From positions 1-11,786 of the forward strand of contig JWZX01001756.1 of assembly GCA_001275005.1 (NCBI GenBank): a stretch of 11,786 nucleotides of DNA, read 5' to 3'. Of the stretch, positions 5,602 to 11,786 are shown piece by piece (within the stretch, counting starts at the first letter, position 1; every line of letters starts with the position of its first letter). This DNA is from Chrysochromulina tobinii (taxonomy: Eukaryota > Haptophyta > Prymnesiales > Chrysochromulinaceae). Under the pieces are notes generated by a model. The model did no database searches. It saw only the letters and a program-made list of their open reading frames with translations, and was not told the DNA's origin. Position numbers and translations under genes: made by a program.

Positions 5602-8346
5602 ATGCTTTCCTCCTCGGCCGCGCGCGCCAAGCAGCTCAATTCGTCCGCACCCGTCAACTATGTGGCCGGTCTCGGCCGTGGTGCGACCGGTTTCACCACG
5701 CGCTCCGATATCGGCCCTGCCCGGATGAGCGCTGAGAACGATGAGGCGGGAAAGCTGAATGACAGCAAGTTTGACGAGTTTGCGGGCTACCAGGGCTCGC
5801 TGTTCGACCAGATGCCATATGATGAGGACGACGAGGCGGCTGACCGCGTGTGGAACGAGATTGATGCGCACATGGACGAGAGGCGCAAATCGCGGCGAGA
5901 GCAGCGCATCGCGGAGCAGCTGAGCCAGTTCCGCTCAGTGCGACCCAAGTTGCAGCACCAATTCACAGACCTCAAGCGCGACCTGCAGCAAGTGACGGAG
6001 CAGGAGTGGAACGACCTTCCCGAGCCCGGGGAGCACCGCAAGCACTCGGCGGCTGAGAAGCGCAATGAGCGCTACATTCCTGCGCCCGACTCGCTGCTCG
6101 AGAAGGCCAGGCAGGAACAGGAGGTGGTACACAGTCTCGACGCCCGGCAGATGCAGACGGGCGGCATGGAGACGCCCATGACGGGGTTGCAGACACCGTT
6201 CACCGACCTCAAGTCCATCGGCGAGGCGCGTGGCGCGGTGCTGTCCGTGAAGCTCGACCAGATGTCTGACAGCGTCGAGGGGCAGACAGTGGTGGACCCC
6301 AAAGGCTACCTAACCGACCTTAACTCGATCAAGGTGTCGACGGAGGCTGAGATCGGCGACATCAAGAAGGCGCGGCTCCTGCTCAAGTCGGTCACCTCGA
6401 CCAACCCTGGCCACGGGCCGGGCTGGGTGGCGGCCGCGCGTCTCGAGGAGGTCGCGGGGAAGCTCGTCGCGGCTCGCCAGGTCATTCGAGAAGGCTGCAG
6501 AGCATGCCCCGCCTCGGAGGACGTGTGGCTGGAGGCGGCGCGGCTGCAGACGCCCGACAACGCGAAGACCGTTCTCGCGGAGGCGGTTAAAAAGATCCCA
6601 CAAAGCGTCAAGATCTGGTTGCATGCGGCATCGCTCGAGACGAACGTGACCATGCGCCGTCGCGTACTGCGGAAGGCGCTCGAGGTCATCCCAAATTCGG
6701 TCAAGCTTTGGCAGGCTTCCATCGACCTCGAAGGGCCGGACGACGCGCGGCTGATGCTCGGGCGCGCAGTGGAGTGCGTGCCGCACTCGGTCGACATGTG
6801 GATCGCGCTCGCACGGCTCGAGACGTACCAGAACGCGCGCAAAGTGCTCAATCGTGCTCGCGAGACCATACCCACAGAGCCACAGATCTGGATCACCGCC
6901 GCCAAGCTCGAGGAGGCGAATGGGAACATCGACCTCGTCGACCGCATCATCGAGAAGGCGATCAAGTCGCTCTCTCTCCACCAGGTGGATCTCGAGCGCG
7001 AGCAGTGGCTCAATGAGGCTGAGACGGCCGAGAAGGGCGGCGCCGCGCGAACCGCACAGGCCATCCTGCAAAACACGCTGCACCTGGGCATTGAGGAGGA
7101 GGATCGCAAACGCATCTGGATGGAGGACGCGGAGTCGTTCGTCGCGCGCAGCTGTCCCGAGTGCGCGCGTGCCGTCTTCGCGCAGGCGCTCTCTACTTTC
7201 CCCACAAAAAAGTCTGTGTGGCTGCGCGCCGCGCAGCACGAGAAATCGCACGGCACAGCCGCCTCGCTCGACGCGTTGCTGCGCAAGGCCGTCTCCTTCT
7301 GCCCGCATGCCGAGGCGCTCTGGCTCATGGGGGCCAAGGAGCAGTGGCTTGCAGGCAAAGTGGAGGCGGCGCGCGCGATCCTCAACGAGGCGTTCCTTGC
7401 CAATCCCGACTCAGAGCAAGTCTGGCTCGCCGCCGTCAAGCTCGAGTCCGAGAACGACGAGCCCGATGCGGCGCGCAGCCTCCTCTCCAAGGCGCGCGAG
7501 CGATGCGGCACCGAGCGCGTGTGGATGAAGTCGGTGCTTCTAGAGCGCAACCTGGGCGAGAACGCCGCCGCGCTCGAAATGCTCGCACCTGCACTGAAGG
7601 CACACGGTAAGTATTGGAAGCTGCTGCTCATGAAGGCGCAGATCGAGCGGCAGCTCGATCTCGTGGACGCCGCGCGCGAGACGCTCGCTCGGGGCGTCAA
7701 GGTGTGCGCGGACTGCGTACCCATGTGGCTCGAATCCTCGCGACTCGAAGAAGCTCTCGGCTCCGTCTCGAAGGCACGCTCGCTCCTCGAGGTGGGCCGC
7801 CTCAAGAATGTGAACGCACCTCGGCTTTGGCTAGAGGCGGTGCGCCTCGAGCGCCGAGCGGGCAACAAGAAGGCCGCGGCGACGCTGCTTGCCAAGGCGC
7901 TCCAGCAGTGCCGCACGGCTGGCATCCTTTGGGCTGAAGCCATCTCAATGGAGGCCCGCGCGCAGCAGAAGTCCAAGTCAAGCGATGCGCTGAAGGCGTG
8001 CGACAATGATCCGCACGTCATCCTCGCCGTCTCGCGCCTCTTCTGGCGCGAACGGAAGGAGGAAAAAGCGCGCTCGTGGTGCAACCGCGCTGTCACGCTC
8101 GATCCCGATCTTGGCGATGCGTGGGCAAACTACTTTGCGTTTGAGAGCCAGCACGGTACGCCCGAGCAGCAGGCCGAGGTATTGCGTCGCGCGGTCGCCG
8201 CTGACCCTCATCACGGTGACGAATGGACGGCTGTCTCCAAAAACCCGCGTAACCTGCGCTGCTCGACGGACGAGCTCGTCAAAAGGGTCGCTGAAAACAT
8301 GGCCCTCAATAAGTACGAGATGGAGGCGCTTGAGAAGATTGGCTGA
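5602..8346 (+). CDS. PRPF6: Pre-mRNA-processing factor 6 (U5 / tri-snRNP component), HAT-repeat protein
   Basis: PRPF6 (Prp6) bridges U5 and U4/U6 snRNPs in the spliceosomal tri-snRNP. The 914-residue product is close to the human length of 941. Its N-terminal PRP1 region carries [20 protein letters not shown] (20-39). Next come [12 protein letters not shown], the [12 protein letters not shown] helix, the conserved [16 protein letters not shown], and [16 protein letters not shown] (227-242). From about residue 258 to the end run tandem HAT (half-a-TPR) repeats with recurring W/L-xxAAxLE patterns, such as [31 protein letters not shown] and [21 protein letters not shown]. The reading frame is intact from end to end without introns. 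I start at the ATG at 5602 because the frame upstream has no ATG and the family motif begins about 19 residues later. Only two Thr-Pro sites remain (METP and LQTP, near 191 and 198), where animals have a longer Thr-Pro cluster. Confidence 0.97.
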   Translation: MLSSSAARAKQLNSSAPVNYVAGLGRGATGFTTRSDIGPARMSAENDEAGKLNDSKFDEFAGYQGSLFDQMPYDEDDEAADRVWNEIDAHMDERRKSRREQRIAEQLSQFRSVRPKLQHQFTDLKRDLQQVTEQEWNDLPEPGEHRKHSAAEKRNERYIPAPDSLLEKARQEQEVVHSLDARQMQTGGMETPMTGLQTPFTDLKSIGEARGAVLSVKLDQMSDSVEGQTVVDPKGYLTDLNSIKVSTEAEIGDIKKARLLLKSVTSTNPGHGPGWVAAARLEEVAGKLVAARQVIREGCRACPASEDVWLEAARLQTPDNAKTVLAEAVKKIPQSVKIWLHAASLETNVTMRRRVLRKALEVIPNSVKLWQASIDLEGPDDARLMLGRAVECVPHSVDMWIALARLETYQNARKVLNRARETIPTEPQIWITAAKLEEANGNIDLVDRIIEKAIKSLSLHQVDLEREQWLNEAETAEKGGAARTAQAILQNTLHLGIEEEDRKRIWMEDAESFVARSCPECARAVFAQALSTFPTKKSVWLRAAQHEKSHGTAASLDALLRKAVSFCPHAEALWLMGAKEQWLAGKVEAARAILNEAFLANPDSEQVWLAAVKLESENDEPDAARSLLSKARERCGTERVWMKSVLLERNLGENAAALEMLAPALKAHGKYWKLLLMKAQIERQLDLVDAARETLARGVKVCADCVPMWLESSRLEEALGSVSKARSLLEVGRLKNVNAPRLWLEAVRLERRAGNKKAAATLLAKALQQCRTAGILWAEAISMEARAQQKSKSSDALKACDNDPHVILAVSRLFWRERKEEKARSWCNRAVTLDPDLGDAWANYFAFESQHGTPEQQAEVLRRAVAADPHHGDEWTAVSKNPRNLRCSTDELVKRVAENMALNKYEMEALEKIG

Positions 8347-8592
8347 GGCGCCCTCTTCCGTGTGCACCTGCACCATCTGCATCGATCTGCGGTCGAACGA
8401 GGTCGAATCGAAAACGGCATCCTCCATCTCCACACGTTGGCCAACAGCAGGTTGCCCCCACCTGACGCCACGGCCACTGTTTTTGCCACTGAGTTAGGGC
8501 GCGGTAGGCGTCGGCCTCACAGCGACGGCCCGGGGCGTGCGGGACAGCGGACACCACGCGGCGGAACTGTATACGTTTGGGTTACTTAGAGC

Positions 8593-8619
8593 GTCGCCGG
8601 CAAGTCGCCGGCAGGTCGG
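8593..8619. repeat. 11-bp tandem repeat, about 2.5 copies
   Basis: The unit GTCGCCGGCAA/G occurs at 8593-8603 and 8604-8614, followed by a partial copy GTCGG to 8619. It opens a GC-rich noncoding stretch downstream of PRPF6. Confidence 0.7.
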
Positions 8620-8812
8620 TAGCTCGGTACACGGGGGTACACTCAAGGATTGCACGCAGCGGCCGTCGAGCACAGCAGGTGGGGACGGCTCGGCAGCGCG
8701 TGGGGCTGGCCGTACCCACGGCTACGCGGGCACCGGCGGGCGCACCAGGGGCCCGACGGACGCCCGGACCCGTGTTTAACGGCGATAACGGCCGGGCGCG
8801 GGCCAGGATTAA

Positions 8813-8885
8813 CCCGGGACGTCTAAGCTGACAGAGGACTAAACCCGGATAACTGGCGCTAGGCACCCGGCGCAAACCCGGCGCG
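8813..8885. repeat. Degenerate cluster of AACCCGG / CACCCGG words
   Basis: Four related words lie within about 75 bases: AACCCGGGACG (near 8811), AACCCGGATAACTGGCGC (near 8842), CACCCGGCGCA (near 8864) and AACCCGGCGCGG (near 8875). Spacing is irregular, so this is a degenerate cluster and not a clean tandem array. It could be an eroded mobile-element end or a protein-binding cluster. Confidence 0.45.
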
Positions 8886-9202
8886 GCTCGAAACTCGTGC
8901 ACGATACGTTCATACGATCGCGGGTATCCGGTAGGAAGCTTTTTTTACGCAGTTCCGGCTTACACGGCATCGAGACCATCGTCGGTAAAAACTAGTCCCG
9001 TAAAATGGCCACGCCGGTCCGCGGTCGCCGCGCCGCGCTTCTCTATACACACTTATTCCGTACCGCCACGGCGCCAGCGACCGCTTGCGACCGCCCGGCC
9101 GATCATTTTCGTATAAGTTGTGCGTGCAGGACAGAGCTGCACACGATGGCCGTGCAGTCGCGGCAGTCGACCCGTCATTCAGCTCGGCTCCCCCCGCCCG
9201 TC

Positions 9203-9217
9203 GTGTGCACAGCACAC
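9203..9217. other. Small perfect hairpin
   Basis: GTGTGC, a three-base loop ACA, then GCACAC form a 6-bp perfect stem. It lies about 140 bp beyond the stop codon of the minus-strand zinc-finger gene and could sit in its 3' UTR. A second 6-bp stem, GTGCAG and CTGCAC with a 7-base loop, lies at 9124-9142. Chance occurrence in GC-rich DNA is plausible. Confidence 0.35.
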
Positions 9218-9357
9218 TGAAGATGCTGTTTCGAGCCGTCTGCTATGGTCATGTGTAAGCTCAGACGCTTGGACGATTGTCTATAAGTAACCACCAGCCG
9301 TCCATTCCCTACATCATGCGAGTATCAGTATCTGCCACTGCCTCCAATCCCCACTCT

Positions 9358-11658
9358 TCATGCGAAAGCCATCTGATCATTGATGCCAGTAGGAAGAGGG
9401 CAAGAGAGGCCGATTCTAGGAAGATTCGTCAAGCTGGAACCCGAAGCAACCATGAGCTGTGGCGAACATAAGGCGCCTGCACCTTCGACCGTGAGCTGCT
9501 CCCTTAGCCCGTCCGAGATGGACATCTCATTCATGAGAGTCACATCGAGCAGCGGATGCGACATGGATCCATCTGGATTGACTTCGGCGGCATTGACGGC
9601 CACATTCACCTGCGCCTCTAAGGTCGTCGTCCCCTGCGCTAAATAGTTGCCCGAGCTTCCAACCGAGCTGCCCGAATTGCTCAATTCGAGGAGCGCCTCC
9701 ACCGCACCAGCACTTGACGGAGCCATGCCCTGCGCCGATTGACTCAGGTGTGCCGTGGCAGCTAGCATACGCTCCGCGTGGGCGCCGTGCGAGGTCGCTG
9801 CTGGATCCCCACTGCAAGTGCGAGGTCGTTGCGAGGTGGTCGCCGAGTCCATCCTTGACCACGTTCCGCCCGGAGGCAGAGAATGCCACGTCTGGTTGAG
9901 GACATCGTCCGAATCGGCGGTCAGCCTGGCCGTAGTGCCTGCAGCCGCTGGCATCAGGATCGCCGCTGCCGTCGTTAAGTTGGTGTTAGCAGCTGCGAGA
10001 ACTGGAATCGTCGCGCTTCCAGTTGGCAAGGCCTGCGTCAAGTTGCCGAACGCAGATGTGGCGTGCAGCTGCACGAGAGGCGCCACCATTCTGGCCCCTC
10101 CTGATATCGGCACTGCGTGTATGACTGGCAGCGTCAGCGACTGCTGCTGGGATTGCTGCTGTCCCATGGGCAGCTGCATCTGCAGCTGTGTGGGCAGCCC
10201 GGTCAATGACGTGCCCCCACGTAAGGTTTGAGCTGCTGCCTGCGCATGCACGGCAGCTAGAGCCTGCGTCGGCACCTGCGCCTGTGCGTTTGCCTGCGCC
10301 ACCAAATGTAGCGCCGCCTGGGCTTGTGCAACCGCCTGCACCTGCGCCTGCGCCATTGCATGGGTCTGCCACTGCACCTGTGCCTGCGCCTGCAAATGTG
10401 CGTGGGTCTGCGCCTGCACCGCCGGATGCGAGAGCGTGAGCTGCCCTGCCGACGGGCCCGCTTGTGTAGCCGCCACCTGGGCCATGTGAAGAACCTGCTG
10501 CTGCGGCTGCTGCTGCTGCGGCTGCTGCTGCTGCTGCTGGTATTGCTGCGGCTGCTGGTATTGCTGCGGCTGCTGGTATTGCTGCTGCTGCTGATATTGC
10601 TGCGGCTGTGGTTGCTGCTGTTGCTGCTGCAGTTGCTGCTGCAGTTGCTGCTGCTGCTGCTGCTGGTATTGCTGCTGCCGCTGGTGGTATTGCTGCTGCT
10701 GCTGCTGCTGGGTTTGCTGCTGCTCCTGCTCCTGCTGCTGCTCCTGCTGCTGGGCAGGCTGTACCATGGACGGAGCTTGCAGCGGCAGCGACGCGAGATG
10801 TATCACCTGCTGCGCTTGCTGGATCGGGGAGATCGGCGAGGCCGCGGGTGTGGTATGGGCGACCGAAGACGCGCTCGCCGGCGCCGCTACCGAGAGCATC
10901 GGTTGCATAGCCTGTGCCTTGACGAGCGGCTGCGCCATCGAGATATGCTGCATCAGAATCGTGTTGCGCATGGGCATCGCAGAGGCGCTCGGCAGGGCTT
11001 GCGAGAAGCCAAACCCTTGTGACGCATGCGCAACCACAGCCAGCTGTTGCTGGGCCGGTGCATCGGAATGGTACGTGTTATCTATGCGCCCGCAATACCC
11101 ATCGATGCCGCGTTTCTGCAACTCGACGAGTTTGAGCCACTCGGGATGGTTCTTGCGCGCATGCTTGCGTGCGGCGTCGCTGGTTGCATAAGACTTGCCG
11201 CACCCAAAGTAGCGGCAGACAAAGGTCGTCTTGTTCTGCTGCTGCTGCTGCTGCTGCCAGTTGTGCTGCCACACCCTTGGTATGGACCCATTGGTGGACG
11301 GCTGTGCCTGCACTGCCGTTGGCAGTGCATGCGGTGGTTGCAGCGCAGGCAGCGCACAGACTGGCGCCACCACTGATGCCGTTACGATTGTCACCTGCGG
11401 ACTGATTCCCGACCCTGGTGCTGCCGACGGGAACCTCGCGGCGCTCCATGGGATAGCTTCAACATTCGTGCTGGGCGCAGTGCACGTCGAGGTGTCCATC
11501 GACATTGCTGCCACCAGCGGTACCTCCGCGCTGGTTGGGTCTACGTCCTCCATTGGGCAGTCTTCCTGGTGTGCGCTCTTGAGTTGAGCGAAGCCCCGCG
11601 GGGCAATCATAGTCGCGAACGACGGCCTCTCCAGGCTGTCGCGCAAGCAATCGCTCAT
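9358..11658 (-). CDS. Glutamine-rich protein with a single C2H2 zinc finger, putative transcription regulator
   Basis: I recognise the domain but not the gene. Counting from the ATG at 11658, the 766-residue product has a Pro/Ala/Thr-rich N terminus with some acidic residues, a run of seven Gln (135-141), then one classical finger. The finger is FVCRYFGCGKSYATSDAARK-H-ARKN-H, with C148, C153, H166 and H171 spaced C-x4-C-x12-H-x4-H. It continues into PEWLKLVELQKRGIDGYCG, an aromatic/Cys extension that looks like part of the same module. After it come a long Gln block broken by Tyr and Pro (about 302-389), an Ala-Gln alternating block (about 414-477) and a Ser/Thr/Ala-rich tail with hydrophobic patches such as VEALLELSN. 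Gln-rich and Ala/Gln-rich tracts commonly act as activation or condensate-forming regions, so a nuclear DNA-binding regulator is the likely role. The frame is open to a TGA near 11754, but the first ATG is at 11658. No intron is needed. Confidence 0.85.
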   Translation of the reverse strand: MSDCLRDSLERPSFATMIAPRGFAQLKSAHQEDCPMEDVDPTSAEVPLVAAMSMDTSTCTAPSTNVEAIPWSAARFPSAAPGSGISPQVTIVTASVVAPVCALPALQPPHALPTAVQAQPSTNGSIPRVWQHNWQQQQQQQNKTTFVCRYFGCGKSYATSDAARKHARKNHPEWLKLVELQKRGIDGYCGRIDNTYHSDAPAQQQLAVVAHASQGFGFSQALPSASAMPMRNTILMQHISMAQPLVKAQAMQPMLSVAAPASASSVAHTTPAASPISPIQQAQQVIHLASLPLQAPSMVQPAQQQEQQQEQEQQQTQQQQQQQYHQRQQQYQQQQQQQLQQQLQQQQQQPQPQQYQQQQQYQQPQQYQQPQQYQQQQQQPQQQQPQQQVLHMAQVAATQAGPSAGQLTLSHPAVQAQTHAHLQAQAQVQWQTHAMAQAQVQAVAQAQAALHLVAQANAQAQVPTQALAAVHAQAAAQTLRGGTSLTGLPTQLQMQLPMGQQQSQQQSLTLPVIHAVPISGGARMVAPLVQLHATSAFGNLTQALPTGSATIPVLAAANTNLTTAAAILMPAAAGTTARLTADSDDVLNQTWHSLPPGGTWSRMDSATTSQRPRTCSGDPAATSHGAHAERMLAATAHLSQSAQGMAPSSAGAVEALLELSNSGSSVGSSGNYLAQGTTTLEAQVNVAVNAAEVNPDGSMSHPLLDVTLMNEMSISDGLREQLTVEGAGALCSPQLMVASGSSLTNLPRIGLSCPLPTGINDQMAFA
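10228..10419 (-). repeat. Ala-Gln alternating tract (hexanucleotide-rich)
   Basis: A degenerate run of TGCGCC/TGTGCC-type hexamers on the plus strand encodes an Ala-Gln alternating segment with interspersed His and Val, including AQAQVQAVAQAQ. It lies on the C-terminal side of the polyQ block. It may arise from expansion of a six-base unit distinct from the CAG unit next door. Confidence 0.75.
10492..10755 (-). repeat. Polyglutamine-coding CAG/CAA tract with Tyr and Pro interruptions
   Basis: About 88 codons encode mostly Gln, interrupted by Glu near its N-terminal end and by Tyr and Pro further on. The longest pure CTG run on the plus strand is short, because GGT, TGT, TAT and CGG triplets break it up. 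An 18-base unit, TATTGCTGCGGCTGCTGG, is repeated exactly at 10541-10558 and 10559-10576, with a diverged third copy to about 10594. This indicates slippage at two scales. Confidence 0.85.
11146..11217 (-). other. C2H2 zinc-finger coding segment
   Basis: These 24 codons run from the first Cys to the last His of the only finger in the glutamine-rich protein. The spacing C-x4-C-x12-H-x4-H fits the TFIIIA-type C2H2 pattern. The finger contains the Tyr (KSY) expected at the hydrophobic core position and a basic helix, AARKHARKNH. Confidence 0.88.
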
Positions 11659-11786
11659 GTTTGGATGACTCTCGGATGTTTGCCACGAAACTTCAGAAGC
11701 GTCCGAACGCGGCACTAGTGTGTGTAGAGTATCGCACGGCCCGATGTCGTTTCAGTAACGCACGGTAGGGACCGGTAGGGTTTTGT
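11659..11786 (-). promoter_or_regulatory. ATG-free leader and promoter edge of the zinc-finger gene
   Basis: The 128 bp upstream of the zinc-finger start codon contain no minus-strand ATG, which supports the ATG at 11658 as the start if transcription begins here. Near the window edge the word CGGTAGGG occurs twice (11763-11770 and 11773-11780), a 10-bp period that could be a promoter element pair. The window ends before the promoter can be judged. Confidence 0.4.

Larger units (their letters stand above)
8347..9357. other. Convergent intergenic region, GC-rich, no gene supported
   Basis: This 1,011-bp gap lies between the 3' ends of PRPF6 (plus) and the zinc-finger gene (minus), so it should hold both 3' UTRs. 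Several open frames of 60-110 codons exist on both strands, but all are Arg/Gly/Pro-rich with no motif, as expected by chance in GC-rich sequence. An 11-bp tandem (8593-8619), clustered CCCGG words (about 8813-8885), a T7 run (8940-8946) and two small hairpins (9124-9142, 9203-9217) stand out. No tRNA, snRNA or transposase could be found by eye. Confidence 0.6.

Noticed and set aside
6306-8096. A 596-codon open frame on the minus strand, antisense to PRPF6
   Set aside because: It is Ser/Arg/Ala-rich with no motif and mirrors the codon bias of PRPF6; GC-rich genes routinely leave long open antisense frames.
8006-8497. Frame with CTCTICIDL near the PRPF6 stop, resembling the start of a RING-type Cys motif
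   Set aside because: No further zinc ligands follow at suitable spacing, and most of the frame is an out-of-frame reading of PRPF6.
8910-9215. A 101-codon minus-strand frame in the convergent spacer
   Set aside because: It is Arg/Ser-rich with no domain, does not match any neighbour and lies in repeat-like DNA.
10324-11022. Plus-strand frame encoding long Leu and Arg runs opposite the polyQ gene
   Set aside because: Poly-Leu is what CAG repeats give when read antisense; there is no ATG context or domain support. Repeat-associated translation is conceivable but nothing here shows it.
1-11786. CRISPR arrays, operons, bacterial defence genes or an intact transposon
   Set aside because: No regularly spaced repeats, transposase motifs or prokaryotic gene layout are visible; the content is eukaryotic nuclear.

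Overview
This is nuclear DNA from a GC-rich unicellular eukaryote. It carries eukaryote-only machinery: the SRP receptor alpha subunit and the spliceosomal tri-snRNP protein PRPF6. It also has GT-AG introns of about 92 nt, a C2H2 zinc finger in a glutamine-rich protein, and almost intron-free long reading frames. GC-rich coding sequence, donors such as GTGCGT and GTACGC, low-complexity insertions and a plant-like M14 carboxypeptidase suggest a microalga, perhaps a haptophyte. That placement is inference, because no diagnostic organellar or rRNA marker is present.

Layout from left to right. Positions 1-246 are downstream flank. Positions 247-1947 (minus) encode a zinc carboxypeptidase-like protein (M14) whose third zinc ligand appears to be Arg instead of His. 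Positions 1948-2520 are a spacer with an 11-bp perfect inverted repeat. Positions 2521-4574 (minus) encode SRP receptor alpha in three exons; the first two exons (40 and 29 codons) were found by reading the minus strand and complete the SRX domain. Positions 4575-4759 are a 185-bp divergent promoter region holding CACGTG and a repeated TCACATAAC. Positions 4760-5008 (plus) encode an unrecognised 82-residue protein with two predicted membrane segments. Positions 5009-5601 look like the promoter, a 5' UTR exon and a 5' UTR intron of PRPF6. Positions 5602-8346 (plus) encode PRPF6, complete in one exon. Positions 8347-9357 are a convergent spacer with GC-rich degenerate repeats and no convincing gene. 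Positions 9358-11658 (minus) encode a 766-residue glutamine-rich protein with a single C2H2 finger. Positions 11659-11786 are its ATG-free leader.

The genes are housekeeping (protein targeting, splicing) mixed with lineage-specific ones and do not form a pathway. The only arrangement suggesting coordination is the head-to-head pair of SRP receptor alpha and the small membrane protein. I see no CRISPR array, operon, tRNA, rRNA or intact transposon. The items most worth a second look are the altered zinc ligand and the large insertion in the M14 protein, the small membrane protein, the inferred PRPF6 leader intron, and the single-finger polyQ protein.
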